A stretch of DNA of 64,000 nt from Firmicutes bacterium AM55-24TS (lineage in GTDB: Bacteria > Bacillota > Clostridia > UBA1381): contig QTVU01000013.1 of NCBI GenBank assembly GCA_003460745.1, forward strand, positions 1 through 64,000. Direction: 5' to 3'. Below are positions 1 to 9,500 of this stretch, in pieces. A program made the translations under genes and the position numbers. How positions within the stretch are numbered: position 1 is the first letter of the stretch; each line of letters begins with the position of its first letter. The notes below the pieces were generated by a model, which saw only the letters and a program-made list of their open reading frames with translations, did not search any database and was not told the DNA's origin.

Positions 1-2
1 TA

Positions 3-86
3 CATTTATTTTTGATTAATGTTACAAAAAATAAAGCAGGTATATACTTTTTCATAGTCGGAGATAATGGAAATAAAACAAATTGA
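3..86 (+). CDS. possible 3' end of a gene cut by the window edge
   Basis: One frame is open from the window start to a TGA at 84-86 and reads as about 27 plausible residues (ending VGDNGNKTN). The stop sits 18 bases before the next start codon, as in an operon. The stretch is too short and AT-rich to assign a family, and it may be chance. Confidence 0.25.
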   Translation, partial: HLFLINVTKNKAGIYFFIVGDNGNKTN

Positions 87-104
87 AATGATTGGAGATT
101 AGTA

Positions 105-374
105 ATGAAAGAATTGACAAAGAAAGTAGTTATTTTAAATAATTTTTCATCACCGTATGTGAGCCAAGCAATAATAATTCTCAAAGACTATAATCCAAAA
201 CTTGAAAGCAGAGCAATAGCAGACGCGGAAACAATAGTCAGTCGCTACATCGAACGAATACAAAAAAACGGACAACCAACAAAGGCTGTCCGCTCGAAAT
301 CTAAAATATTAAAAATATTGATTTGCTTAATTTTGATTGCGTCAATATGCTTTGCAATCAAATATCTTTCTTAA
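105..374 (+). CDS. small membrane protein, unknown function
   Basis: An 89-residue protein. The start is supported by GGAG at 94-97, seven bases upstream. The N-terminal 65 residues are soluble and mixed in charge. A basic stretch (KAVRSKSK) is followed by one hydrophobic C-terminal helix (about residues 68-87), as in a tail-anchored or single-pass protein. I recognise no family. It converges with the zinc-ribbon gene, the stop codons being one base apart. Confidence 0.55.
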   Translation: MKELTKKVVILNNFSSPYVSQAIIILKDYNPKLESRAIADAETIVSRYIERIQKNGQPTKAVRSKSKILKILICLILIASICFAIKYLS

Positions 375-375
375 A

Positions 376-1176
376 TTATTTGAAATTGCTGTCCATATAG
401 TCAATATATTCAGTATATTTTTGAGCCGTTGATGTCATTGAAGAATATGAGAAATCATAATATACCGCAATTCCGTTTTTCAATACGCATTTTCTGTGGT
501 AAACAGTATCATCTGTTGTCACAGTGACTGCATACCAATCGTCACCGGCACGAGAATATGAAACTTCGCCACCCGTTTGACGTGCATAGTCACGCATAAG
601 GTCAGACGGAGCACCGCTCTTTCCCTCTTGCGAAACAGTCATAGTTGCACCGCCAAGCGCGTCAGTCAAGTTAAGTTTTTGATTTCCTGTTGTCGGATTT
701 GAATTAAAAGTAGACGGATAAACGCACGTCACACCGCTTATTGTCATTTTTGAATAACCGTTTTTGCTTGCTGAATTTGACGGCGATGATGTTGATGATA
801 CGTTGTTTGCTGTATCTGTCGGCGTATTCGTTGCACTTGCAGGCGAATTTGTTGAAGTAGGAGCAGTGCCTAATCCGTTATCGTTCGGAGCCATCATATT
901 ATAGCCGATAATCACGCTTACTATTGCGATAAGCAGTGCTACGATTATGAAAATCATAACACTTCCCTTACTTTTTCTACGTTTTTTATTACGGGCTTGT
1001 TTTGCCTCTTTTTCCTGTAAACGACGTTTACGATTAAGACGTTCAGCCTTCAGTTCCTCGATTTCTTTGCGTTTTGTAGTTTGGCTGTTCTGGTTGTTTT
1101 TTCTTACTGATTGACCGCATCTGTCACAAAAACGCGTTCCCTCTTTCAGTTGTCTGCCACAATTTTTGCAGTACAT
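376..1176 (-). CDS. zinc-ribbon membrane protein
   Basis: A 266-residue protein. The N-terminus carries a treble-clef zinc ribbon, with CxxC at C3/C6 and C17/C20. A long Lys/Arg-rich, probably helical segment follows (about 33-70), then one transmembrane helix (about 72-92). A Ser/Thr/Asn/Pro-rich linker (about 97-140) leads to a C-terminal domain of about 120 residues, predicted outside the cell. Proteins of this architecture are common and mostly uncharacterised in Clostridia; the outer domain could be a sensor or binding module, but that is inference. The ribosome binding site is GGAGGGG, and a consensus promoter lies directly upstream. Confidence 0.8.
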   Translation of the reverse strand: MYCKNCGRQLKEGTRFCDRCGQSVRKNNQNSQTTKRKEIEELKAERLNRKRRLQEKEAKQARNKKRRKSKGSVMIFIIVALLIAIVSVIIGYNMMAPNDNGLGTAPTSTNSPASATNTPTDTANNVSSTSSPSNSASKNGYSKMTISGVTCVYPSTFNSNPTTGNQKLNLTDALGGATMTVSQEGKSGAPSDLMRDYARQTGGEVSYSRAGDDWYAVTVTTDDTVYHRKCVLKNGIAVYYDFSYSSMTSTAQKYTEYIDYMDSNFK

Positions 1177-1213
1177 AAAACCCCTCCGAAATTACTTTTT
1201 TGCTATCTAAACT

Positions 1214-1242
1214 ATTATACTATATATTGTATATAAATGCAA
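1214..1242 (-). promoter_or_regulatory. sigma-A-type promoter for the zinc-ribbon gene
   Basis: Minus strand: TTGCAT (1237-1242), 17-base spacer, perfect TATAAT (1214-1219), about 38 bases upstream of the ATG. Confidence 0.7.
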
Positions 1243-1394
1243 GTAATTTTCGTAATTTTGTTACATATAGATTACACATTAAACGCAAAATACGAAATAT
1301 TTTTGAAATATTTGTTATTTAAACGCAAAATTCCATATTTTTATTATAAGAAATTATCATAGCATTTACATTTATCGATAAATTCTTTCCTATA

Positions 1395-1403
1395 TGATAT
1401 AAT
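1395..1403 (+). promoter_or_regulatory. extended -10 promoter for the toxin-like peptide
   Basis: TGA-TATAAT at 1395-1403 is an extended -10. I see no good -35 at normal spacing. Transcription would start near 1410 and run through the 21-codon frame at 1459. Confidence 0.5.
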
Positions 1404-1458
1404 AACATTCTGAAATGGTTGCAAACCATGCTGACACCACCTTGAAGGGGGTGTGCAT

Positions 1459-1524
1459 ATGAGTGAAGCTATTGTTTATTTAACTTTGGTTTTACTGCTT
1501 TGTATAGTGATAATAAAAAAATAG
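1459..1524 (+). CDS. 21-residue hydrophobic peptide, candidate type I toxin
   Basis: The frame encodes MSEAIVYLTLVLLLCIVIIK plus one more Lys: a short acidic N-terminus, about 16 continuous hydrophobic residues and two terminal lysines. That is the build of membrane-acting type I toxins. A strong ribosome binding site (AAGGGGGTG, 1445-1453) lies at the right distance. It can pair with ACACCACC just upstream (about 1433-1442), so the site may be masked in a hairpin, a known control in type I toxins. An antisense RNA is predicted on the other strand. The peptide is too short for family assignment by eye. Function is inferred from architecture only. Confidence 0.6.
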   Translation: MSEAIVYLTLVLLLCIVIIKK

Positions 1525-1612
1525 TTACCTATCGACCAAATAGGTAACTATTCCGTAGAAAGTATTTCTTCCTACAACATATCAACTGCAGCATGGTTTG
1601 TTTACCATTTCT
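1512..1612 (-). ncRNA. candidate antisense antitoxin RNA
   Basis: About 100 nt on the minus strand, from a consensus promoter (1619-1647) to a U-tract after a hairpin. Three stem-loops are visible: a palindromic one near the 5' end (about 1594-1609, arms ATGGT/ACCAT), an 8-bp stem at 1555-1575, and a perfect 13-bp terminator stem (1520-1532 with 1540-1552) followed by a T-rich run. It overlaps the last codons and the 3' region of the peptide mRNA. No reading frame in it is convincing. Confidence 0.6.
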
Positions 1613-1618
1613 TTTATT

Positions 1619-1647
1619 ATATTATCACACAACGCTAAATTTGTCAA
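1619..1647 (-). promoter_or_regulatory. consensus promoter of the antisense RNA
   Basis: Minus strand: perfect TTGACA (1642-1647), 17-base spacer, TAATAT (1619-1624) preceded by TG one base upstream (extended -10). It lies downstream of the neighbouring large gene's terminator, so it is an independent promoter. Confidence 0.7.
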
Positions 1648-1650
1648 GCA

Positions 1651-1678
1651 AAAAGAACGGTCATACGACCGTTCTTTT
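1651..1678. terminator. bidirectional terminator
   Basis: A perfect 12-bp stem (AAAAGAACGGTC at 1651-1662, GACCGTTCTTTT at 1667-1678) with a 4-base loop and T-runs on both strands. It ends the large secreted-protein gene on the minus strand and could end the toxin mRNA on the plus strand. Confidence 0.8.
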
Positions 1679-1691
1679 ATTGCTTTATAAA

Positions 1692-4600
1692 TTATTCAGT
1701 TGCAGATGTTGTTGCATCACTTTCTGATACCTTGATATTATCAAGCATTGCACAATGGCTGTTGTTTATATAACCAAAAATATCAATTTGTGTTGCTTTT
1801 AAGTTTTCTGTTGTTGCATCAACAAAAGCCACATCTGTTGCTTTTGCTATTTCTGCACCATCTGCTTTATTTGTGATAGTATAGCTTACTTTCTTTGTTG
1901 ATTGATTAACAACTACATTGACATGCATCCATTTATTTGTATAGTCACCTATAGCTTTAGAGCTGTCACCTTGAACTAATGCATTAGTTTTATTCGATCC
2001 TAAATTAAATATAGCACCTGTTGAATTGTAAGTAACTTTTGTACTACCACCAGTAGTTCCTCTTGTTGTTGCATCACCAATGCTCAATATTGCTCTACCA
2101 CCGTTTGTATTATAATAATCAAAATCAAATGTTACTATATCTTTTGTTACTGTATCTGGTAATGCATAATGTGCAAATGAATATCCATTACCTGCATTAC
2201 CTGCACAAGTGAATCCGACAACTTTTGAATTTAATGTAGCATCATCTTCAATTTTTACTGTAATTCTTGAATCTGCTTTGAATAATGGCTTTTCATCTTC
2301 AAACTTTTCATATACATTATATGATGCGTCTTTCTTGACAACAATTACAACTTTATTTTCTCCTGCTGCCAAAGTAATTTTATCAGTACCACCTGATACA
2401 TAACTATATACATCATATAGTCCTGTGTCTGAATTTGTTACTACTCTTTCTGAAAGATATGATTCAGGAACAGTAACTTCATCTGCTTCAAATTTGTTAT
2501 CGTCTTCAGTATATACGTCAACAGTTTCAACTACACCTGTTGTTTCATCACCTGTTGTATATATTGCCTTTAAAGTACCTTTGCTCTTTGCAACAACTTC
2601 AAAGTCTGCTGTTGCAGATATTTCTGTATCAGCGATTGTAGCCTGTACTTTGTATTTTCCGCCTATAACTCCGTTTGTTACTGATACAACACCATTTTCT
2701 ACTGCAATATTAGCCGGTGTATCAACAACAGTCCAATTTACAGTCTTGCCTGTCATTACACGACCATCTTGGTCTTTAACTGTTGCTGTAAATGTAATAG
2801 GGCTTCCAACTACAACAATGTTATTTTCAGGAGACGTAATTTCAACTTTCTTTGCTTCATTTGCAACTACAGCAACATTTTCTGCTACAGCTGAATCTGC
2901 AACTTTTATAGAACCTGTTTTAATTGCATAATCAGCACTTGTTACTGTATATGTGTAATCACCTGATGGTAGAGCAACTTTTGCTACACCATCAGTATCA
3001 GTTGTTTCTGTTGCTACAACTGCATCGCCATTCTTAATTTCAACAGTTGCTTTTTCAACTTTTGTTTCGCCACTTGCAACATTAAAAGTTACCGCTTGAC
3101 CTATTGTAAGAACTAACTTTGGAGCTTTCTTAACAACCTGTGTTCTTGCTGTTCCTACAGCTAATTCTAAAGAAAGTTTATCTGTTGTTGCAGACTTTAC
3201 TAATGATGTAACAGGAACATTTGCTGTTACAAATGCACCGTGAGCTTCAGTGGAGGCTGTAGTTGCATCCTTTGTTCCTGTCCATACCTTTGTATCTGTT
3301 AAACTATCATTTCTTATACTTTGATAATCTGTATATACTGCTGTTGACGCATCCCAATCATTGCTTGAAAGTGCACCTATAAAGAAGTAAGAATCTACCC
3401 AACGTTTTTGATTTGCATCATAGCTTGTTGATGCAACATCAAAATTCAAATTAGCTGAAACAACTCTATCCTTATCTACATCTGATAGACCTGCATATCT
3501 AAGAAGTGTTGTTTCATTTGTGCTAAGTGTACCATCTTTACCCTTTGCCCATTGACCTAATTTTAGCAATTCATCACTGCCATGAGCTGTTGTGTCATCA
3601 GCTTTTACCCATGTTGATGCTTCTGCATCAAAAACTTTCATTGTTGGGTCTGCTGCATATGCAACTGTTACTGTTACAGGGTATGCAGGCATTGTGAACT
3701 TGCCTTCTGCTACAGTTACTGTTGTTTCGGCATCGTCTGTCTTTGTTACTGTAATTGTCGGATCAGCAGCAAGGTAACCCAAAGCAGGTGTTGCAGCTGT
3801 TATTGTAAGTTCTGTACCTTCAGCAACGCTTTTCAAATCTGTTGCGCCTGTTACTGTAGCAGTACCGCCTGTTACTGTAGTAGTTACAGCACTCTTAACT
3901 TTAGCAGTTGTTGTTACTGTGAATACACCTGCTAGATTGCCGCTAACTGTAATTTCTTGAGGAGTTACTGTTAAATCTTTGTAATCATCTTTAGCTACAG
4001 CTGATACTGTATATGTACCGGCTTTAACACCTGTAAATGTTACAGCTGTATCTTCGATTGTACCTGTAATTGTATTTTCAGCTTCTGCTTTATCTGTAAG
4101 AGTTACAGATTTAACACCTGCGTCTACAGTACCTGATACTGCATAAGTAGGAACAGCTGTTGCTGTTGGAGCCGGTGTATCTGTCGGAGCAACTGTTTCT
4201 GCCGGAGCTTCTGTCGGCTCAACTGTCGGAGCAACTGTTTCTGCCGGAGCTTCTGTCGGCTCAGCTGTCGGAGCAGCTGTTTCTGCCGGAGCTTCTGTAG
4301 GTTCAGCTGTCGGAGCCGGCTTAGCTGTTGCTTGAGCTGCACCGTTCTTTACTGTATAAGCATTAGCAAGCGGTGTCATAGTCTTTAGACTATCCCAAAC
4401 CATTATCTTATCATTCGTTGTGAATGCATCTAAATCTGTTGCAGGAACTGTTGTAGCCTTGTTTGCTTCTAATTTAAGATTTACAACTTTCTTAACTGAA
4501 TCCAATGTATTATCAGTTCTGTATGATGCTTGAACAAGAACTGCATCTGTATCCTTATCTGATGTCAATGTAACTGTGTTAGCAGTTTCATCAACGCTCA

Positions 4601-6281
4601 TTGTAACCTTTGCAGGTATCGGAGCAGGTGTCGGAGCTGCTTGTGTTGTTGGAAGAAGTTTTCTTGGTTGATCAGCTGTTCCTGAATATGTTAGCATATT
4701 ATCAATTCTTGCAACTGAACCTGTGTAAGAACCACCTTTTTCAGATGTTACTGCTAACAATGGAAGTTCTGTAACTGATGTTGCTGTATTGCCTGTTCCA
4801 ACGTGGTCGCAATCAACTTGTGGTTTTTCTGTGAAATCTTCATCAGCTTTTGCAACCCAAATTCTAAATTTATCGCTTGAAACTATAATTGCAACTTTGT
4901 ACCATTGATAAGCCTCAACTTGTTGACCGATTGTTATAACATTGCTACCGCTACCGATTGTGTAGCTTGAGGCTGTGTCATCAGTTGTAAGTACACCCAT
5001 AACATTGTTGTATGCACCGTTCTTGTCAGTACCAGCTTGGCTGTTATCCTTTAGAATATAAAGTCTACCGGCACCGCCTGCCTTGTTTGAGCCAAGATTA
5101 ACAGCGAATGTCATTACAGATGATTTTCCGTCTGCTAATGCCAAAGTATTTGCAGCAGAAACTACAGGACCTCTACCGGCACCTGAATAAGGACCACCTG
5201 CAAGTGTAAGAACTTTATCGCCAGCTGCCCAATCTTCTACTGAAACAGTTGTTGCTGTATCGCCGCCTGTTCTATTACCCATAGCAATAGATAGACCGTC
5301 TACATCTGTAATTGTTGTAGCAGTTTCGCCCATCGCTGTTGATGCAAGTGCTTTGCTGAAAGTATTATTAACTACCGGTGTAACTCCATCTGGAGCTGAA
5401 AGGCCAGGAGCCTGTGTCTTAACGTCCGGAACCGGCATAACTGTTGGAACTACAACAGTTGCATCACCTCTAAGACCATCTGTTGTAAGTGTTTCCGGAG
5501 CACCTTGGTAAATATGTAAGTTGTCAAGTGCAACTATACCACTACCACCATCACCTCTGTTTGAGCAAACATATATTGAATTAATTTCATTTGTTGAGTT
5601 TGTATATTCTACACCGTCAACAAGTTTATTACCTGACTTATCGATTACTGTTACAGTAGTCTTATCATTATTAACTGCAGCTTGTACTCTTACCCATTTA
5701 GTATCTGCAACCTCGACTGCACTTTCAGGATAAGCTACTAATTCTGATGTTGAATCATCATTAATTACCCATTTATCTGTAAGATATGGTCTAAGGTCAG
5801 TTTTCATAGCAGCGTTAGCTACTGACGCACCTGAACCTGAATTATACTTTGTACCTTGTTGTGCATTTACTGTATCTATAATACCTGCACCATCTCTTGT
5901 ATCCTTAGTGTTTGTATCATTTGTAAATGCAAGTTGGTTTGAGTGCATGATTCTGCTCATACCATTACCACGAGTCATCATTGTATCATATTCAATAGTA
6001 TATTGACCTGAAATAGTTTGACCCAAAGAATATGTCGACTTACGGTTACCGCCGCCGCTACCTTGGAATTTTAAATATTGGTCAGTTTCACCGTCATCAA
6101 TGGTAACTGTCGGAACAATGTCACCTTTATCTGCTCCATCCGGAGCAACCCAACCATCTGCTGTTGAGCCATCAAGAGTGACTAAATCTGTTGCCGCGCT
6201 TGCTGTTACTGTCAAGCCTGCGAAAGCAGATGCTGACATAGCAGCGGCGCAAAGTAATGAAATTAGTTTTTTACTTTTCAT
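1692..6281 (-). CDS. very large secreted multidomain protein with LamG-like, carbohydrate-binding-like and Ig-like domains
   Basis: A 1529-residue exported protein. Residues 1-29 are a classical signal peptide (KSKK, hydrophobic core, cleavage near ASA). Two beta-rich, LamG-like regions follow (about 30-260 and 300-540), each ending near a DN-x-L/M motif. Next come a module of about 90 residues ending in VWDSLKTMTPL (about 557-647) and a Pro/Thr/Ala/Glu linker with 14-residue repeats (about 645-715). Beyond these lie a region resembling DNRLRE/CBM96-type domains (about 880-1050), a Big/Ig-like domain (about 1150-1227) and a C-terminal LamG-like domain (about 1330-1520). I see no catalytic domain, LPxTG, SLH or dockerin. 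It probably binds glycans or the cell surface. Ribosome binding site GGGAGAG. Confidence 0.75.
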   Translation of the reverse strand: MKSKKLISLLCAAAMSASAFAGLTVTASAATDLVTLDGSTADGWVAPDGADKGDIVPTVTIDDGETDQYLKFQGSGGGNRKSTYSLGQTISGQYTIEYDTMMTRGNGMSRIMHSNQLAFTNDTNTKDTRDGAGIIDTVNAQQGTKYNSGSGASVANAAMKTDLRPYLTDKWVINDDSTSELVAYPESAVEVADTKWVRVQAAVNNDKTTVTVIDKSGNKLVDGVEYTNSTNEINSIYVCSNRGDGGSGIVALDNLHIYQGAPETLTTDGLRGDATVVVPTVMPVPDVKTQAPGLSAPDGVTPVVNNTFSKALASTAMGETATTITDVDGLSIAMGNRTGGDTATTVSVEDWAAGDKVLTLAGGPYSGAGRGPVVSAANTLALADGKSSVMTFAVNLGSNKAGGAGRLYILKDNSQAGTDKNGAYNNVMGVLTTDDTASSYTIGSGSNVITIGQQVEAYQWYKVAIIVSSDKFRIWVAKADEDFTEKPQVDCDHVGTGNTATSVTELPLLAVTSEKGGSYTGSVARIDNMLTYSGTADQPRKLLPTTQAAPTPAPIPAKVTMSVDETANTVTLTSDKDTDAVLVQASYRTDNTLDSVKKVVNLKLEANKATTVPATDLDAFTTNDKIMVWDSLKTMTPLANAYTVKNGAAQATAKPAPTAEPTEAPAETAAPTAEPTEAPAETVAPTVEPTEAPAETVAPTDTPAPTATAVPTYAVSGTVDAGVKSVTLTDKAEAENTITGTIEDTAVTFTGVKAGTYTVSAVAKDDYKDLTVTPQEITVSGNLAGVFTVTTTAKVKSAVTTTVTGGTATVTGATDLKSVAEGTELTITAATPALGYLAADPTITVTKTDDAETTVTVAEGKFTMPAYPVTVTVAYAADPTMKVFDAEASTWVKADDTTAHGSDELLKLGQWAKGKDGTLSTNETTLLRYAGLSDVDKDRVVSANLNFDVASTSYDANQKRWVDSYFFIGALSSNDWDASTAVYTDYQSIRNDSLTDTKVWTGTKDATTASTEAHGAFVTANVPVTSLVKSATTDKLSLELAVGTARTQVVKKAPKLVLTIGQAVTFNVASGETKVEKATVEIKNGDAVVATETTDTDGVAKVALPSGDYTYTVTSADYAIKTGSIKVADSAVAENVAVVANEAKKVEITSPENNIVVVGSPITFTATVKDQDGRVMTGKTVNWTVVDTPANIAVENGVVSVTNGVIGGKYKVQATIADTEISATADFEVVAKSKGTLKAIYTTGDETTGVVETVDVYTEDDNKFEADEVTVPESYLSERVVTNSDTGLYDVYSYVSGGTDKITLAAGENKVVIVVKKDASYNVYEKFEDEKPLFKADSRITVKIEDDATLNSKVVGFTCAGNAGNGYSFAHYALPDTVTKDIVTFDFDYYNTNGGRAILSIGDATTRGTTGGSTKVTYNSTGAIFNLGSNKTNALVQGDSSKAIGDYTNKWMHVNVVVNQSTKKVSYTITNKADGAEIAKATDVAFVDATTENLKATQIDIFGYINNSHCAMLDNIKVSESDATTSATE
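4186..4311 (-). repeat. three tandem 42-bp coding repeats
   Basis: Three in-frame 42-bp units (4186-4227, 4228-4269, 4270-4311) differ by only a few bases. They encode a 14-residue Glu/Ala/Pro/Thr linker unit (EAPAETVAPTVEPT type). Copy number could vary by replication slippage without breaking the frame. Confidence 0.85.
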
Positions 6282-6393
6282 TTCTTCTCTCCCTTTCTTT
6301 CCTTAACTTGTTTCCAAGTATTGTTTAATTTAGCAGGTACAGGATGTTGATTTAAGTAAATCTGCACAATCCTAACCCATCTATATGGTATAT

Positions 6394-6422
6394 ATTGTAT
6401 CATATTTTTTTTGTATGTGCAA
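6394..6422 (-). promoter_or_regulatory. promoter of the 1529-residue protein gene
   Basis: Minus strand: TTGCAC (6417-6422), 17-base spacer, TACAAT (6394-6399). The mRNA leader would be about 105 nt. I see no known riboswitch in it. Confidence 0.6.
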
Positions 6423-6535
6423 TATTATTAAGAAACTTTGAATGAAAATATTGCACAAAAAAGCACATCATTTTTTATTCAAAATGCAAAATTCAAGTTG
6501 TACATTTTTTATTTTTGTAGATTATTTTTACCAAA

Positions 6536-6559
6536 AAAAGACCGCTTTCGCGGTCTTTT
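6536..6559 (-). terminator. terminator after the SGNH esterase gene
   Basis: AAAAGACCGC (6536-6545), loop TTTC, GCGGTCTTTT (6550-6559), just after the stop at 6568 on the minus strand, followed by a T-run. Confidence 0.8.
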
Positions 6560-6567
6560 AAGCGTTA

Positions 6568-9500
6568 TTATTTTGTAACAGTGAAATTGCTGATAGCAAT
6601 TATTCTTGTTTCCGGTGAACTCTTATCCGCTGAAAATTCTATGCTTGCAATATCTCCTGCATTATCTGTAAGAGTTGTTGTTGCAGATTTTGTACCGTCT
6701 GTTACTGTTACAACCTTAGTTTCAGGGTCAATCGTTACAGTTACTGTTGTATATTCTGTCTTTTTATCAGGCAATGTAGCAGCTTCTAATCCTGCTGTTG
6801 CAGCTGTACCGGCATACAATGTACCCCATGAATAACACATTGAGAATATTGTTGTACCTGAAGAATTCTTGAAGTTAAGAGTCTTTAGCTGTCCTGCTCC
6901 CCATTTATTTTTCGAGTCAGGTGCCCATGTATGATCAAATTTAACTGTTGTTGCTTTATCAAGAGTTATTCTTGATCCGAATGTATATGTCTGAGTTTGA
7001 CCTAAACCAGGGAATACTATAGCAGTCTTTCCGCCAAGAGTCATAAATTTACCTGTATAGTTAGTTGAACCCTCTGCCATATCTTCGTAATATTCATAAC
7101 CGAATACTGTCAATGTTGCCGTCTTTGTTACGCCGTTTAGTGTACCCTTAATTGTAACGTTCTTTGTCAATGAATCGCCCATTGAGAAACCGTCACCGAT
7201 TGTAACAACACCGTTTGCGTCTATTGTCACACCTGTTTCATCACAAGACCATGTAACATCTGTGTTTGTAACCTTATCCATAGGTGTTCCGACTGAGTCT
7301 GTTGCATTCTTAATTGAAACAGTTGTTGTTGAGCCGGTTGTCGACTTAATACTTGCAGGTGATAGTGAAAGTTCAAAATCTGTAATATCCGCAACTGTCG
7401 GTGCGTTTACAAAATTAGCTACAATTCTTGAGTCACCGCGAAGTCTGAATGTATATTCATCATCCATTGAAAGTGTTGTTCCGCTTTCAGTCTTCCAACC
7501 ACGGAATACATATCCTTCATTTGCTGTTGCCTTTAATGTTACAACATTGTTTAGAGGAAGTGTTTCCATTGTATACTCACTGTCCGGAATCGGTGTTGCA
7601 GTCGGTGCAGCTGTCGGAGCAGGTGCTACACTGCTTACTGTCAACGGAGTCATTTTTTGAAGCGAATCCCAAAGCATTACCTTACTTCCTGTTGTAACTG
7701 TGTAATCTTGTGTACCTGCCTCTTCAAATGTTACAGGAGTTGTTGTAACCTTTTTAATTGTTCCGTTTTCTGTATATTGTGCCTCAACAAGAACTGCTGT
7801 CAATGCCTTTGTTGCAGTTACAACAGCTTTATCGGCAGTAACTGTCAATGTAACGTCACCGTCTGCCAAAGTATTTACTGTTGCTGTTTCATTATCTTTA
7901 GCCTCTGCAGTTGCTGTCGGAGCTGCTGTTGCAGTTGCCTCTGTAGGTTCTGTTGTTGCTGTAGGTTCTGTTGTCGCTGTAGGTTCTGTTGTCGCTGTAG
8001 GTTCTGTTGTCACTGTAGGTTCTGTTGTCGCTGTAGGTTCTGTTGTCGCTGTAGGTTCAGGTGTTACATATGAAAGTGTAACGCTGCCCTTTGCTGTATC
8101 ATTACTTCTTATGCCGATAGTATAGCTTGGAAGTTTTTGATCTTTTAATTTTGCAACTGAAAGGTTTGCTACTTTATTATCAAATGCAACCTTACTTCCG
8201 CCGAATAGAAATTGAGTAATCTTTGTCGGTGTAACTGTCAATTCTGTTGTTTGATAATTGTTAAGTGCAATTTCAACAGGTGTTCCGCCACCTACTGATA
8301 CAGTTGCAATACCTAAATCCATATCAAGAATGTATTGTATATTAGTAAGTGCGGTTGCTGAAATTGTACCGACTTCTTTATTTCCCGCAGTTACCAAACC
8401 GCCTGAACCGATTGTGAACAAGTTAAGGCTTTCTGTACCGCCTAAATTTTTATCGTTATGACCCGTTACAAGATTGAATGTCATACCACCGCCCGATACA
8501 TACTGAACATCAGCTGAAACAAGGTATCTGCCTGTTGTACCGATTTCAGTTGAAAGATCTTTTGAATAGTAGAACGAACCTTGGTTGGCACTGCCGTTTT
8601 TAGCACCGTCTGATGTGATTTCAACATATTTTGTTTCATCACTTGTTTGGTTAAGATATGCTGTTATTCCGGCACTGCCGATTTGTGTCCAATCATTAAA
8701 TTCTTTCAATGATGATGTTTTACCGTCATATGTTGCGCCGTAAAATCCAAATTGTTCATTTCCGTCTTTATCTTCATTTAACAGATACTGTTCTTCAACA
8801 TCTGTCGGAATATATTCAGCCGAATATTGTACATTTTCAGGGTCAACGGTAAGACCTGTGTCACCGCCGTTGTCCTTAGCTTTCCATACTGTTGCTGTGT
8901 ATGTATCGCCTTCTTCAAGTTTTACGTCTGTCGTAAAGTGTGTAATTTCCTGTGTACCGTTGCCTGTTGAGTTATCAACCTGGTCTATAGCATAAATCTT
9001 ACCCTTTTCCTCACCATTCTCGTCTTTAACCGTAATAACGATAATACCGTAAGCACCAAGGTCTATTTTTGCGTCTTGTACAAGCACCTTAGCATAATTC
9101 GCCTCACCGGCTTCGTTGAATTTAATATCTTTAATTACAACAGGATATTCGTTATCTGTCGGAACAACGTATTGCGGCCAAGCGTCATTTGGTGCAGCGC
9201 CAAGACTTGTGATTTCTGTTGAAACAAGGTTTGGTGTTTCGTCTGTAAAGTTATTTACAACAGGTGCCAAAGCAGCCTTTTGTGTTTCGTCCGTTACAGC
9301 CTTTGCAGCCTTAACGAATTCATATGCAAGATTTTCAGCACCTGCATCGTTAGGGTGAGTTTGGTCTGTTCCGCCACCCTTAGCTGTTTGGAAATAGAAC
9401 TTAATAGCACCCGAATCACCGCCGTTATCAGTTGTAATCTTATTATAGAAATCCAAACTGTATGAATTCAAATCAACATATGCAATATCTGTTGCACCGG

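Noticed and set aside
4124..4342. Gln/Leu/Arg-rich minus-strand frame within the 1529-residue gene
   Set aside because: An alternative frame of the 42-bp repeats, with no start signal.
7941..8058. CRISPR-like regular repeats
   Set aside because: The 18-bp units are contiguous with no spacers and lie in frame within a coding linker; no cas genes are present.
7657..8073. Cys/Arg-rich 138-residue plus-strand frame
   Set aside because: It is the antisense reading of the TEPT-coding minisatellite; the Cys-rich pattern follows from the repeat, and no ribosome binding site is present.
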